DNA of 64,000 bases from Sphingobacteriaceae bacterium (GCA_903642215.1 CAHJWG010000002.1:62001-126000); one strand, 5' to 3'; positions 16,083 to 26,283 are shown, counted from the stretch's first letter. Notes: generated by a model not told the origin, from the letters alone. Numbers and translations are program-made.

Positions 16083-18764
16083 ATGTTAACTGCTTTCCAA
16101 ATACGCCGGCAATTTTTAGATTTTTTTGCTTCCAAACAACATCAAATCGTTCCTTCCGCACCGATTGTAGTCAAAAACGATCCAACTTTGATGTTTACCA
16201 ACGCCGGCATGAACCAGTTTAAAAGTATTTTTTTGGGAGAAGAAAGTCCAAAATTTCCGCGTGTGGCCGATACACAACGTTGTTTGCGCGTTTCCGGCAA
16301 GCATAATGATTTAGAGGAAGTTGGCATCGATACCTATCATCACACCATGTTTGAGATGCTGGGCAACTGGAGTTTCGGCGATTATTTTAAAAAGGAAGCC
16401 ATTGAATGGAGCTGGGAATTACTGACCGAAGTTTACGGCATCGACGCAAGCCGTTTGTATGTTACTTATTTTGAAGGAGATGCTGCTGAAGGTTTGGAGA
16501 AAGACCAGGAAGCCTACGATTTATGGAAACAGTTTTTGCCCGAAAGCCATATTCTCCCCGGAAATAAAAAAGACAACTTTTGGGAAATGGGCGAAACCGG
16601 TCCGTGCGGACCATGTTCTGAAATTCATTTTGACAACCGGAGCGAGGAAGAAAGAGGAGCGGTAAGCGGCGCAATTTTGGTTAATGCCGACGACCCGCAG
16701 GTAATTGAAATCTGGAATAACGTGTTTATGCAGTTTAACCGTTTAAAAGACGGTTCACTGCAACCGCTGCCCAACAAACATGTGGATACCGGAATGGGTT
16801 TTGAGCGTTTGGTGCGTGTTTTACAAGGTAAAAGTTCTAATTACGATACGGATGTTTTTCAGCCGCTGATTCAATTTATTGCGGAGAAAAGCGGGAAAGA
16901 GTATGGAGGCAAGGTTGACGTAATAAACGTATATGATGTTTCTATGCGCGTTATGGCTGATCACATTCGTGCAATTAGTTTCGCTATTGCTGATGGCCAA
17001 CTTCCTTCCAACAACAAAGCCGGCTATGTTATCCGTCGGATTTTAAGACGAGCCTTGCGTTACGCTTATCAATACCTTAACCTGAAAGAACCTTTTTTGA
17101 ATCAGTTAATACCTCTTTTGTCTGAGCAATTTAAAGACGTATTTCCAAGTTTATATGATCAGAAAGATTTTGTTCAGAAAGTTGTTTTGGAGGAAGAGTT
17201 TTCATTTTCGCTGACACTAAAAAATGGAATTTATTTATTTAATGATTACTTGGCTCATCCAGATAAAGAATTTCAATTTGGTACTTATGATTTAGAGACC
17301 ATAACCGGCAAAAATCTTCCTGGTAGTTTTGCTTTCATGTTGTACGATACGTTTGGGTTCCCAATCGACTTAACACAGTTAATAGCTCGAGAGAATGGAT
17401 GGACTGTAAATCTAATCGAATTTAATGAACTCCTCCAAGAACAAAGAAACCGCTCCCGCGCCGCAACAGCCATTGATACCGGCGATTGGATCAGTTTAAA
17501 AGAAGATGATACCGTAGAATTTACCGGTTACGAAGAAATAGAAACCGTTGCACACATCATCAAATACCGAAAAGTTAAAGCGAAAGGAAAAGAGCAATTC
17601 CAAATTGTGCTGGATAAAACGCCTTTTTATGCAGAAAGCGGCGGTCAGGTTGGTGATACCGGCGATTTGATTTTTCCGGATGGTGAGATTATCCCGGTTA
17701 CGGATACCAAAAAAGAAAACGGATTGATTGTGCATTTTGTAGATAAACTGCCGGAAGATCCGTCGGATGTTTTAACGACTTATGTTGATCCGGAACGCCG
17801 GTTGAGTATTGAAAATAATCACTCGGCAACGCATTTGCTTCATGCTGCTTTGAAGGAAGTTTTGGGCAGCCATGTTAACCAGAAAGGTTCTTTGGTTAGT
17901 CCGGATGCTTTACGTTTTGATTTTTCGCATTTTGCTAAAGTTACGGACGAGGAAATTTCGAGAATTGAAGCGGTTGTCAACCGTAAGATTAGAGAAAATG
18001 TGGGCGTAACCATTCAATCCATGTCTTTTGCCCAGGCCTCACAAACCGGCGCAATGGCTTTATTTGGAGAGAAGTACGGCGATGTAGTTCGTGTAGTAAC
18101 CATGGACGAAAAGTTTTCGATTGAGCTTTGCGGCGGAACACATGTTAATGCAACGGGGCAAATTGGTTTCTTCCAGATCGTTGCTGAAAGTGCGGTTGCG
18201 GCAGGCGTTCGCCGGATTGAAGCGATTACCGGAACAAAATCCGAAGAATTTATTCATCAGCAAAACGAAGAAATTAAAGCATTAAAAGAACTGCTGAAAA
18301 ATCCGGCTGATCTGAAAAAGAGTTTGGAGCAGGTTTTGGAGGAAAATAATCTCCTTAAAAAAGAAGCAGAAAAAGCGGTTCTGGATAAAATCATCAACCT
18401 GAAAAAAAAACTGGCCGCCAGGCATACTGTTTTTAACGGCATAAATTTGGTGTCCGAACAGGTGGATTTGCCAAATGCCGAAGCCATAAAAAACCTGGCT
18501 TATCAAACCAAAGATTTGCTGGATAATGTAGTGCTGGTTTTGGGTGCAATTATCAACGATAAACCAAATTTAACGGTAATGATTTCCGAAAATTTAGTAA
18601 AAGAAAAAGGTTTGGATGCGCGAACAATCATTAAAGAACTGGCCAAAGAGATACAAGGCGGCGGCGGCGGACAACCTTTTTACGCTACGGCCGGAGGGAA
18701 AAATGCTGCTGGTTTAAAAGCAGCAATTGATAAAGCCAAAGCGTTTATCTCTACCCAAATCTGA
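16083..18764 (+). CDS. alaS: Alanine--tRNA ligase
   Basis: This is an 893-aa protein. I choose the ATG at 16083 (MLTAFQIRRQFLDFF) because that is where homologous AlaS proteins begin; the upstream open frame runs into repeat DNA. The class II core has TNAGMNQFK and KHNDLEEVG near the start. The editing domain has HSATHLLH, and CGGTHV supplies the zinc-binding residues. A C-terminal oligomerisation domain ends in GGGGGQPFYATAGG. It charges tRNA-Ala and clears Ser-tRNA-Ala. The stretch about 16920-17440 has a somewhat different codon flavour from the rest (see findings). A motif B copy lies inside at 18424-18435. Confidence 0.97.
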   Translation: MLTAFQIRRQFLDFFASKQHQIVPSAPIVVKNDPTLMFTNAGMNQFKSIFLGEESPKFPRVADTQRCLRVSGKHNDLEEVGIDTYHHTMFEMLGNWSFGDYFKKEAIEWSWELLTEVYGIDASRLYVTYFEGDAAEGLEKDQEAYDLWKQFLPESHILPGNKKDNFWEMGETGPCGPCSEIHFDNRSEEERGAVSGAILVNADDPQVIEIWNNVFMQFNRLKDGSLQPLPNKHVDTGMGFERLVRVLQGKSSNYDTDVFQPLIQFIAEKSGKEYGGKVDVINVYDVSMRVMADHIRAISFAIADGQLPSNNKAGYVIRRILRRALRYAYQYLNLKEPFLNQLIPLLSEQFKDVFPSLYDQKDFVQKVVLEEEFSFSLTLKNGIYLFNDYLAHPDKEFQFGTYDLETITGKNLPGSFAFMLYDTFGFPIDLTQLIARENGWTVNLIEFNELLQEQRNRSRAATAIDTGDWISLKEDDTVEFTGYEEIETVAHIIKYRKVKAKGKEQFQIVLDKTPFYAESGGQVGDTGDLIFPDGEIIPVTDTKKENGLIVHFVDKLPEDPSDVLTTYVDPERRLSIENNHSATHLLHAALKEVLGSHVNQKGSLVSPDALRFDFSHFAKVTDEEISRIEAVVNRKIRENVGVTIQSMSFAQASQTGAMALFGEKYGDVVRVVTMDEKFSIELCGGTHVNATGQIGFFQIVAESAVAAGVRRIEAITGTKSEEFIHQQNEEIKALKELLKNPADLKKSLEQVLEENNLLKKEAEKAVLDKIINLKKKLAARHTVFNGINLVSEQVDLPNAEAIKNLAYQTKDLLDNVVLVLGAIINDKPNLTVMISENLVKEKGLDARTIIKELAKEIQGGGGGQPFYATAGGKNAAGLKAAIDKAKAFISTQI

Positions 18765-18773
18765 AAAAACAAG

Positions 18774-18815
18774 CATAAAAAAAGCATTGCTGTAATTGGC
18801 GATGCTTTTTTTATG
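18774..18815. terminator. Bidirectional terminator between convergent genes
   Basis: CATAAAAAAAGCAT (18774-18787) pairs with ATGCTTTTTTTATG (18802-18815). It looks like a degenerate motif A pair and lies between alaS and the minus-strand gene ending at 18831. Confidence 0.8.
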
Positions 18816-18830
18816 AGGTAAAATTTGGGT

Positions 18831-19466
18831 TTAGTGATGGCCGTGATCGCCATGTCCATGGTCATTTCCACCTTGTCTATGGTCATCATGACCGCCATAT
18901 CCATCCGGACGGCCGCCTCTTCCGTGGTCATCATGTCCGCCGTTAAATTGTCCTTGCGGCCTGCCCTGGTTTGGATTTCCTCCGGGACGGTTGAAGCCGC
19001 CGCCGTTGTTCCCCGGTCTGTTGTCATGCACGTTATTTGTACGGTTGATATTTACATTGGTACGGTTAATAACTGTCCGGTTTTCCCTTAACATTGGTTG
19101 GCGTGCACCGCTCCAATTCCGGTATCTGCCATAACTAACCCGGTCTCTAGAAAAGTTTAAATAAGGTTTCGGGCGGTTAACTACTACTTTATAACCGGAG
19201 TATAAATCGTATCCGCGATAGCGCGGAGGCAGGTTGCTGGCAAAAATCCAGCGGCCGCCATCCTGATAAATATATTGGTTTGTAGAAACATCGTAATAAG
19301 ATTCTATATCCGGCAGGTAATAATAATCTACATGATTGTAACCGCTTGGACCCCAGGCTGGCTGGCGGCCAATATTGATGCTGAGACTAAGTTGTGCCTG
19401 TGCGCCTGCATGTAAAGAAAAAACCAGGGCAGCACCCAGTACGGTTTTTAAAATTGCTTTTTTCAT
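18831..19466 (-). CDS. Secreted protein with Gly/His/Asp-rich C-terminal tail
   Basis: This 211-aa protein has a signal peptide (ending AGAQAQ). The mature part starts with a Tyr-rich folded region of about 90 residues (YYYLPDIESYYDV, GGRWIFASNLPPRY), similar to small DUF-type secreted proteins of Sphingobacteriaceae. It then turns into a disordered tail, Asn/Gly/Arg-rich and then dominated by HDDHGRGG-type repeats, ending GHGDHGHH. The histidines could bind divalent metals; this is inference from composition. Confidence 0.75.
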   Translation of the reverse strand: MKKAILKTVLGAALVFSLHAGAQAQLSLSINIGRQPAWGPSGYNHVDYYYLPDIESYYDVSTNQYIYQDGGRWIFASNLPPRYRGYDLYSGYKVVVNRPKPYLNFSRDRVSYGRYRNWSGARQPMLRENRTVINRTNVNINRTNNVHDNRPGNNGGGFNRPGGNPNQGRPQGQFNGGHDDHGRGGRPDGYGGHDDHRQGGNDHGHGDHGHH

Positions 19467-19605
19467 GATCGTTTAAGTATGTATATCAGTTTAAACGTAA
19501 ACCAGGGTACAGGGTTTAAAATACCAAAGTAACAGTTTCATTACTGCTTTTACCGGGTAAAAATCATTGTTTTATTTTTGAATGCTCAGCAAAAAACTTT
19601 CGCGG

Positions 19606-20709
19606 CTACAACTCTCCGGTTACAAAAAGATTTTCCTGTTTACCGCTTTTCTTCAGTAAAAAATAATGAGAACGAATGGCCTTATGCAAAGGGAAAGCCC
19701 TGTAAGGCAAGTTATACTTTTCTGCATATTTGCGGATGATCGGCGTGATGGCCGGATAATAAGTGTGTGCCACAGTTGGAAATAAATGATGTGCTACATG
19801 GTGGTTAAAACCGCCGAACAGGAAATTTGCCAGGCTGCTTTCGGTACAAAAATCTTGCGTAACCGTAATTTGGTGCATCGACCAGGTTATATTCATCCTG
19901 CCGTTTTCGGGCGGCATCGGGAAAACAGAATCTTCGTTAACATGTGTAGAAAGTAAAGCCATTACACCAAAAGCACTGGCTGATAAGTGCATCACCAAAA
20001 AAGCAAGCAAAACAATATACCAAGGCTGTGCAAGCACCAGCATCGGCACCGCAACCATATAAAAAATGTTAAACAGTTTTGTAGCAATCAGTTTGGCTGC
20101 CTCATATTTGGGGATGTTAACCACACGCTTTAAATAATTATCGCGGCTGCCGAAAACATCTTTAAAATCACGTATAAAAATCCAGTTCAGGCTATAAAAA
20201 AAGTATAAAAACCACATGTAAATATGCTGGTAACGGTGCATGTTTAGCCAGCGGCTGGCTGGGAAAATCCTAACCACATCGCTTTGTTTCATATCGATAT
20301 CCCAGTTTTGCATATTCGGATACGGATGGTGCAGCAATAAATGGCGTTTTTTCCAGATAAAATTACTGCTGCCAAACAGTTCGAGGATGTATGTAAACCA
20401 ATTGTTATACTTCCGGTTTTTAAAAATAGAACCATGCGCGGCATCATGGAAACCGTTTAAAAAAACCAGGATCATTGTAAAACCTGTTAAAATATAAAAG
20501 GTAAAAAGTAAGGGAGTTTGGTTGCCGAATAGTAAAATACAGCTGTAAAACGCGAGATATAGAACAACTAAAGCGAGCGATTTAAAAATTATCCGGTACT
20601 GGATTTTGCTGTTGTTAAGTACACGCTCCTGGACTTCTTTTTGCAGGTCTTTAAAAAAATCATCTTCGCCGGCCTTTTTAAAAACAGGTTTGATTATATT
20701 ATTATTCAT
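19606..20709 (-). CDS. Membrane fatty acid desaturase
   Basis: This 367-aa membrane protein has the three histidine boxes of the FADS family: HDAAH at residues 88-92, HLLLHH at 123-128 and HHVAHH near 306. They bind the di-iron centre. Four or five hydrophobic helices lie between them. There is no cytochrome b5 domain. It probably introduces double bonds into acyl chains of membrane lipids. Divergent from gatB with a 239-bp gap. Confidence 0.9.
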   Translation of the reverse strand: MNNNIIKPVFKKAGEDDFFKDLQKEVQERVLNNSKIQYRIIFKSLALVVLYLAFYSCILLFGNQTPLLFTFYILTGFTMILVFLNGFHDAAHGSIFKNRKYNNWFTYILELFGSSNFIWKKRHLLLHHPYPNMQNWDIDMKQSDVVRIFPASRWLNMHRYQHIYMWFLYFFYSLNWIFIRDFKDVFGSRDNYLKRVVNIPKYEAAKLIATKLFNIFYMVAVPMLVLAQPWYIVLLAFLVMHLSASAFGVMALLSTHVNEDSVFPMPPENGRMNITWSMHQITVTQDFCTESSLANFLFGGFNHHVAHHLFPTVAHTYYPAITPIIRKYAEKYNLPYRAFPLHKAIRSHYFLLKKSGKQENLFVTGEL

Positions 20710-20948
20710 CTTTTTGGTCGTAAATAAGCTTTTGTATAATAGATCGGCTTAAATAAAATCAGAAAAACACATGTTTTAACATGCTTTGTATTTTAAAACA
20801 AACGATCAAATTTATCATTGGTTTAAAAAAATGCGAAATACTACAATTTGAAATACATCGTGTAATTTTTACAGATTTAGCGCAGCATGGTGCAATCCAA
20901 AATAATTAATAGTTTTACATTTTGAACAACAAGCACAGGTACCTGTAA

Positions 20949-22412
20949 ATGACGATAGAATCAGCCCGGTTACAAGCAGAATATGAAGTAGTTATTGGAT
21001 TGGAAGTACATGCACAGCTGGCAACCGCAAGTAAAGCTTTCTGCTCGGATTCGGCGGCTTTTGGGGCAAAACCAAACCGCCATGTAAGTCCGGTTTCACT
21101 TGGTCATCCCGGCACGCTGCCTTTCATCAACAAAAAACATATTGAATATGCGGTAAAGTTGGGTTTAGCTACGCATTGCCAGATCAGAAATTATAACTTT
21201 TTCGACCGTAAAAATTATTTTTATGCCGATTTGCCGAAGGGTTATCAGATTACCCAGGATGCTGCCGCGATTTGTTACGAAGGTTTTATCGGCATAAAAA
21301 CAGTATCAGGTAATAAAGATATTCGACTGAACCGTATCCATATGGAAGAAGATGCCGGTAAAAGTTTGCACGATCAGGATGAAGAAAATACATTGATCGA
21401 TTTAAACCGCGCCGGCGTGCCGCTGCTGGAAATTGTATCCGAACCGGATTTGCGAAGTGGAGAAGAAGCGCATGCTTACCTGGCAGAAATCCGGCGGTTA
21501 GTCCGCTTTTTGGGTATTTGCGACGGCAATATGGAAGAAGGCAGTTTGCGTTGCGATGCCAATATTTCTGTCCGTAAAAAAGGCGAAATCGAATACGGAA
21601 CGCGTTGCGAAGTGAAAAATCTTAATTCCATTAAAAATGTTCAAAAGGCGATTGAGTTTGAAGCCGGCCGGCAAATTAAACTGCTGGAACGCGGCCAAAT
21701 CATCGAACAAACCACCTTAAATTTTGATGCCGACAGCGGCGAAACTTCTGTTCTGCGCAGCAAGGAAATGGCAAATGATTATCGTTATTTCCCGGAGCCG
21801 GATTTGCCGCCGATAATTTTAAGTGAAGCTTATATTGAAGAGATCAGGAAAAGTTTGCCTGCGTTGCCGGAGGAATTATACATAAAATACACTTCCGAAT
21901 TAGGTTTGAGCGATTACGAAGCCAATGTGATAACTGCTGACCATGATCTGGTTTTGTATTATGAAGAGCTGATCAAAGAAACAAATCATTACAAAGCTGC
22001 GGCGCACTGGCTGATGGGGAGCATCAAATCTTACCTGAATACGCATGCTGTTTTTATCGGTGATTTTTTACTGAAGCCAAAAATAATTGCCGAGATTATC
22101 ACATTGGTTGATGCCGGTAAAATAAGCAACACGGCAGCCGCACAGCAGCTTTTCCCGGAGTTAATCCGTTATCCGGAAAAAACAGCAACGGAAACCGCCA
22201 CGGCTTTAAATTTGTTTATCGACCAAAGCGTAGAAAAACTGGATGCTATTATCGAGCAGGTTTTACAACTGCATCCGCAAAAAGTAACCGAATATAAAAA
22301 AGGCAAGAAAGGGATTTTGAGCTTGTTTATGGGCGAAGTGATGAAGCTTTCTAAAGGGAAAATTGATCCCAAAGTTGCAAATCGTGTACTTGCCGAAAAA
22401 TTAGAAAAATAA
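20949..22412 (+). CDS. gatB: Asp-tRNA(Asn)/Glu-tRNA(Gln) amidotransferase subunit B
   Basis: This 487-aa protein has the GatB signatures VIGLEVHAQL at residue 15, SLGHPGTLP, FDRKNYFYADLPKGYQITQ (split around 80-98), RIHMEEDAGK and DYRYFPEPDLPP. A YqeY-like C-terminal domain ends the chain. With GatA and GatC, which are not in this window, it converts mischarged Glu-tRNA-Gln or Asp-tRNA-Asn. Two motif B copies lie inside (21295-21306 and 22045-22056). The next gene starts 1 bp after the stop, suggesting co-transcription. Confidence 0.97.
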   Translation: MTIESARLQAEYEVVIGLEVHAQLATASKAFCSDSAAFGAKPNRHVSPVSLGHPGTLPFINKKHIEYAVKLGLATHCQIRNYNFFDRKNYFYADLPKGYQITQDAAAICYEGFIGIKTVSGNKDIRLNRIHMEEDAGKSLHDQDEENTLIDLNRAGVPLLEIVSEPDLRSGEEAHAYLAEIRRLVRFLGICDGNMEEGSLRCDANISVRKKGEIEYGTRCEVKNLNSIKNVQKAIEFEAGRQIKLLERGQIIEQTTLNFDADSGETSVLRSKEMANDYRYFPEPDLPPIILSEAYIEEIRKSLPALPEELYIKYTSELGLSDYEANVITADHDLVLYYEELIKETNHYKAAAHWLMGSIKSYLNTHAVFIGDFLLKPKIIAEIITLVDAGKISNTAAAQQLFPELIRYPEKTATETATALNLFIDQSVEKLDAIIEQVLQLHPQKVTEYKKGKKGILSLFMGEVMKLSKGKIDPKVANRVLAEKLEK

Positions 22413-22413
22413 A

Positions 22414-23520
22414 ATGAAAAAAATAATCGTTCCTGCAATGCTGACTGTTGCTGTTTTAAGTGCTTGTAAGGATAAAAAATCTTTTAGTATTGCAGGTAAA
22501 ATAGAGCATCCGGCTGCGCAGAAAGTGTATCTGCTGGAGGCGGATTCTACCAATGTTCACGTGGTTGATTCTGCACAGTTAAGCGAACAGAACAAGTTTG
22601 AGTTTAAAAAATCGGCTCCGTTTGCAAATCTGTATAAAATCAAAAACGGTGATCAGGAGTTTGATTTGATTGCTGAAAATGGAAACAATATCGACTTTAA
22701 AACTGATTTATCCGATCCCGCACATAATTATACCACCAGTGGTTCGGAAGATTCAGAAAAAATAAGAGAATATAACCGGATCAGCAATATTTATACGGCT
22801 AAAAACAGTAAGCTGGCCAACGAATATCAGGAAGCGGCGGCTGTAAAAGGTGCCGATGCGGATGTAGTTTTAAAAAAATATCTCCCGCAGTTTGAGCAGA
22901 ACATGGCTTCACTCTCTTTAGAAATTTTGAAGTTTGTAGATGCCAACAAAAATTCTCTGGCTGGTTTTTATGCAGCAATGGCGTTAGATCAGTTAAAATA
23001 CGAAAAAGAATTAGTGGATTATGCTGACGGATTGAAAGGAAAATTTAAAGGAAACCAGGCGGTAATGCAGTTTGTAAAACACATGGAACTGGTAAAACCG
23101 GTTTCTGTTGGCCACCAGGCACCAGATTTCACTATTCCCGGAATCGATGGAAAAATTATTAAACTAACCGATTACAAAGGTAAATATGTAATGCTGGATT
23201 TTTGGGCTTCCTGGTGCGTGCCTTGCCGGAAAGAAAACCCGAACGTGGTTAAATTATATCAGCAATATCACCCAAAAGGTTTAAATATTATCGGTATTTC
23301 ACTGGATGAAAATAAAGATGCCTGGCAAAAAGCAGTTAATGACGACCGTTTAACCTGGGTACACGGCAGCGAGTTGAAAAATTTTAACGGGCCGGTTGTG
23401 CAAAGCTTTCAGGTTCAGGCTATTCCGTCTAATTTTATAGTAGATCCTTCGGGAAAAATCATTGCTAAAAATATCACCGGAAATGATTTAGCAGTATTTT
23501 TTGCAGCAACATTTAAGTAG
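22414..23520 (+). CDS. TlpA-like thiol-disulfide oxidoreductase lipoprotein
   Basis: This 368-aa lipoprotein has a lipobox (AVLSAC at residues 13-18), an N-terminal DUF4369-type beta domain (about 25-115), a helical linker, and a C-terminal AhpC/TSA-thioredoxin domain with the redox motif WCVPC near residue 267. Such proteins work in the periplasm, reducing or resolving disulfides, often for cytochrome maturation or stress. It follows gatB by 1 bp. Its stop is followed within 2 bp by a motif A near-copy (23523-23534). Confidence 0.9.
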   Translation: MKKIIVPAMLTVAVLSACKDKKSFSIAGKIEHPAAQKVYLLEADSTNVHVVDSAQLSEQNKFEFKKSAPFANLYKIKNGDQEFDLIAENGNNIDFKTDLSDPAHNYTTSGSEDSEKIREYNRISNIYTAKNSKLANEYQEAAAVKGADADVVLKKYLPQFEQNMASLSLEILKFVDANKNSLAGFYAAMALDQLKYEKELVDYADGLKGKFKGNQAVMQFVKHMELVKPVSVGHQAPDFTIPGIDGKIIKLTDYKGKYVMLDFWASWCVPCRKENPNVVKLYQQYHPKGLNIIGISLDENKDAWQKAVNDDRLTWVHGSELKNFNGPVVQSFQVQAIPSNFIVDPSGKIIAKNITGNDLAVFFAATFK

Positions 23521-23564
23521 GTTAAAAGAAGCACATTTCACAATTACTTAATAAAAAATTAACA

Positions 23565-23593
23565 TTTGCAATCTTTTTTAGCCGTTACATTTA
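23565..23593 (+). promoter_or_regulatory. Possible promoter of the response regulator gene
   Basis: TTTG at 23565-23568 and TACATTTA at 23586-23593 are separated by 17 bp. This is close to the Bacteroidota TTTG/TAnnTTTG pattern, with a slightly short spacer. Confidence 0.35.
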
Positions 23594-23608
23594 CATAAAA
23601 TTAAGAAG

Positions 23609-24298
23609 ATGAGTAATTCAAAACAAAAGATCCTGATTGTTGATGATGAACCGGATATTTTGGAGCTGATTGAATATAACCTGAACAAAGAAGGTTATCA
23701 GGTTTATACTGCTCATAACGGACAGGAAGCTGTTGCAGAAGCAAAAAAGGTTTTGCCCGATCTGATTATTTTAGATGTAATGATGCCGAAAATGGACGGT
23801 ATTGAAGCTTGCCGGATTATGCGGACAATGCCGGAATTTAAAACCACTTTTATGGTTTTTTTAACGGCCAGAAGTGAAGAATACTCTGAAATTGCAGGTT
23901 TTAACGTAGGTGCGGATGATTACATTGCCAAACCAATTAAACCACGGGCTCTGGTTAGCCGGATCAATGCTATTTTGCGCCGCAACCAGCCTTCCGAAGA
24001 TAGTCCGGATAATAAGCTGGAAATCGGTGATCTGGTGATTGACCGGGAAGCTTTTATGGTTTTTCAGGGCGGAGAAAAAGTAGTGCTCGCCAAAAAAGAA
24101 TTTGAATTGTTGTATTTGCTGGCTTCCAAACCCGGTAAAGTTTATACCCGCGAATCGATATTGAAAAATATATGGGAAGATTCTGTTGTAGTTACGAATA
24201 GAACAATTGATGTACACATCCGTAAAATCCGCGAAAAGCTGGGCGAAAACTATGTTTCTACAGTAAAAGGAGTGGGTTATAAATTTGAGTTGCTGTAA
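23609..24298 (+). CDS. OmpR/PhoB-family response regulator
   Basis: This 229-aa protein has a receiver domain with the acidic pair DDEPD near residue 11, phospho-acceptor Asp in LIILDVMMPKMDG near 55 and Lys in AKPIKPR near 108. A C-terminal winged helix DNA-binding domain ends TVKGVGYKFELL, typical of the PhoB type. No histidine kinase gene is adjacent, so its partner lies elsewhere. It is followed by the RluA-family gene. Confidence 0.92.
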   Translation: MSNSKQKILIVDDEPDILELIEYNLNKEGYQVYTAHNGQEAVAEAKKVLPDLIILDVMMPKMDGIEACRIMRTMPEFKTTFMVFLTARSEEYSEIAGFNVGADDYIAKPIKPRALVSRINAILRRNQPSEDSPDNKLEIGDLVIDREAFMVFQGGEKVVLAKKEFELLYLLASKPGKVYTRESILKNIWEDSVVVTNRTIDVHIRKIREKLGENYVSTVKGVGYKFELL

Positions 24299-24328
24299 AA
24301 CGCTGCAAATCTGCGATATTTGCAGCAG

Positions 24329-25048
24329 ATGAAATTCCCAAAATTCCAGGATCTGATCCTGTTTGAAAACAATGATTTAATAGTTGTAAATAAACCTCCT
24401 TTTTTAAGTTCACTGGATGAAAGGGAAGGAGGAGAAATTAACCTGCTTCGTTTAGCAAAGAATTATTGGGCAGACGCACAAATCTGCCATCGGTTGGATA
24501 AAGAAACTTCCGGCGCGTTAATCATCGCCAAAAATCCGGAAGCTTACCGCTTTGTTTCCATACAGTTTGAAAAAAGGCAGGTAAAAAAAGTATATCATGC
24601 GGTTATTGACGGCACACATGTTTTTGAAAACCTGCTGATTGATTTACCTATTTTGAATGTAGGTAAAGGCAACGTAACTATCAGCAGGCAGGAAGGTAAA
24701 CGTGCCGAAACCTGGTTTAATTCTCTCAAATATTTTAAACATTACACTTTGGTAGAGTGCCGGCCGGTAACCGGCCGGATGCACCAGATCCGTATCCATT
24801 TAGCTACGCAACGGGCTTCTATTGCCGGTGATGAAACGTATAAAGGTAAGCCGGTAATGCTGTCGGATTTGAAGAAAAAGTATCGTTTGGGAAAAGATCA
24901 GGAAGAGTTGCCAATTATGAAACGTTTTGCCTTGCATGCTTTTGAAGTGTCTTTTAAAATCAATCCCGAGGAGGAAATTACGGTACATGCACCTTACCCG
25001 AAAGACTTTGATACTTTGTTAAAACTACTCGAAAAGTTTGATCAATAG
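24329..25048 (+). CDS. RluA-family pseudouridine synthase
   Basis: This 239-aa protein starts at the ATG at 24329. The catalytic motif is HRLDKETSGALIIAK near residue 53, with Asp as nucleophile. VNKPPFLSS precedes it and GRMHQIRIHLA follows near 150. No S4 domain is present. It modifies uridines in rRNA or tRNA; the exact site cannot be told. It starts 30 bp after the response regulator and could be co-transcribed with it. Confidence 0.9.
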   Translation: MKFPKFQDLILFENNDLIVVNKPPFLSSLDEREGGEINLLRLAKNYWADAQICHRLDKETSGALIIAKNPEAYRFVSIQFEKRQVKKVYHAVIDGTHVFENLLIDLPILNVGKGNVTISRQEGKRAETWFNSLKYFKHYTLVECRPVTGRMHQIRIHLATQRASIAGDETYKGKPVMLSDLKKKYRLGKDQEELPIMKRFALHAFEVSFKINPEEEITVHAPYPKDFDTLLKLLEKFDQ

Positions 25049-25420
25049 CCATTCATTATATTCATTTCATTATTTTTGCTATCCAAAATACAGGACAGTT
25101 TTTGTAGGATTTTTCTAACTAAAAATTCGTCTCCATTGAAGGAATTTCTTTTCCTGCCAGCTTCGTAACATGACTGTGATATGACCTTTTACAATGTTTA
25201 TGTTGAAATAATATAGGTTACAACATCGTTTTAATATTGTACTAAAAAAAATACAGGATATTCTTTTTTAGACAAAATAAAGTACAGGATCAAAAACAAA
25301 AATATGTACGTTACGTTAAAGGGAAAATGGTATCTTTGAGGCTTTATGTTCTAAAGTTTTAACCCTGCCAGGTAATTTTTTAAAGCTAACGTTCTGTTAA
25401 GCAAAAGCATTTTATAAATT
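25049..25420. other. Intergenic region upstream of rpoD
   Basis: A 372-bp AT-rich region without an open frame. TATCTTTG at 25331-25338 fits the -7 promoter consensus and would give a leader of about 75 nt. Three scattered ACAGGA words (in TACAGGA or ACAGGAC contexts, 25090-25290) are visible but form no clear operator. Confidence 0.5.
25331..25338 (+). promoter_or_regulatory. Predicted rpoD promoter, -7 element
   Basis: TATCTTTG matches TAnnTTTG exactly. A -33 TTTG is not evident at the usual distance; TTAC near 25311 is the closest. Confidence 0.45.
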
Positions 25421-26278
25421 ATGAGACAACTCAAAATATCACAGTCAATCACTAACCGCGAGTCACAATCGCTTGATAAATATCTTACAGAGATCGGTAA
25501 AGTAGATCTAATTACAGCCCAGGAAGAAGTTATCTTAACGCAAAAAATTAGGGAAGGAGACCAGGCAGCTCTTGAACGTTTAACTAAAGCGAATTTACGA
25601 TTTGTAGTTTCAGTAGCAAAACAATATCAAAATCAGGGTTTAACATTAGGAGATTTAATTAACGAAGGAAATTTAGGTTTAATTAAAGCGGCTAAACGTT
25701 TTGATGAAACTAAAGGCTTTAAATTTATTTCTTACGCCGTTTGGTGGATTCGTCAATCCATCCTGTCAGCAGTGGCAGAACAATCCCGGATTGTTCGTTT
25801 GCCTTTAAACCAAGTTGGCTCTTTAAGTAAAATTCGTAAAGCATATTCCCGTTTGGAGCAGGAGTTTGAACGCGAGCCAACTCCGGCTGAGTTAGCGGTT
25901 GATCTGGAAACTACAGAAGATCGGATTGCAGATTCTTTAAATAATTCCGGTCGCCATGTTTCTATGGATGCACCGTTTATCCAGGGTGAAGAAAATACTT
26001 TGTTAGACGTTTTGCAACATGGCGATCCGGCTACAGATAACAGTATGATCCAGGAATCGCTTTCTTTGGAAGTTATGCGTTCTTTATCTTCTTTGCCGGA
26101 AAGAGACCGCGAAGTTATCATCCTGTTTTTTGGTTTAGGATCCGGGACACCGCAATCTTTAGAAGAAATCGGCGAGCGTTTTATGATTACCAGAGAACGT
26201 GTTCGTCAGTTAAAAGATAAAGCTTTACAACGTTTAAGGCATACTTCTCGTAACAACGTGCTGGAGTCTTACCTTTAA
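25421..26278 (+). CDS. rpoD: Primary RNA polymerase sigma factor (RpoD/SigA)
   Basis: This 285-aa protein is the short form of the primary sigma factor typical of Bacteroidota, which lacks a long region 1.1. Region 1.2 begins [16 protein letters not shown]. Region 2 contains [20 protein letters not shown] (around 65-85) and [11 protein letters not shown], and region 4 has the helix-turn-helix [18 protein letters not shown]. It directs RNA polymerase to TAnnTTTG promoters. It is followed by a motif A copy and a 34-aa reading frame. Confidence 0.96.
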   Translation: MRQLKISQSITNRESQSLDKYLTEIGKVDLITAQEEVILTQKIREGDQAALERLTKANLRFVVSVAKQYQNQGLTLGDLINEGNLGLIKAAKRFDETKGFKFISYAVWWIRQSILSAVAEQSRIVRLPLNQVGSLSKIRKAYSRLEQEFEREPTPAELAVDLETTEDRIADSLNNSGRHVSMDAPFIQGEENTLLDVLQHGDPATDNSMIQESLSLEVMRSLSSLPERDREVIILFFGLGSGTPQSLEEIGERFMITRERVRQLKDKALQRLRHTSRNNVLESYL

Positions 26279-26283
26279 TACTA

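Noticed and set aside
17503..17515. TTAAAAGAAGATG in alaS as a motif copy
   Set aside because: The end is GATG instead of GYAT, and a KEDD-type codon run explains it.
25049..25420. Riboswitch upstream of rpoD
   Set aside because: No conserved riboswitch core or terminator hairpin seen.
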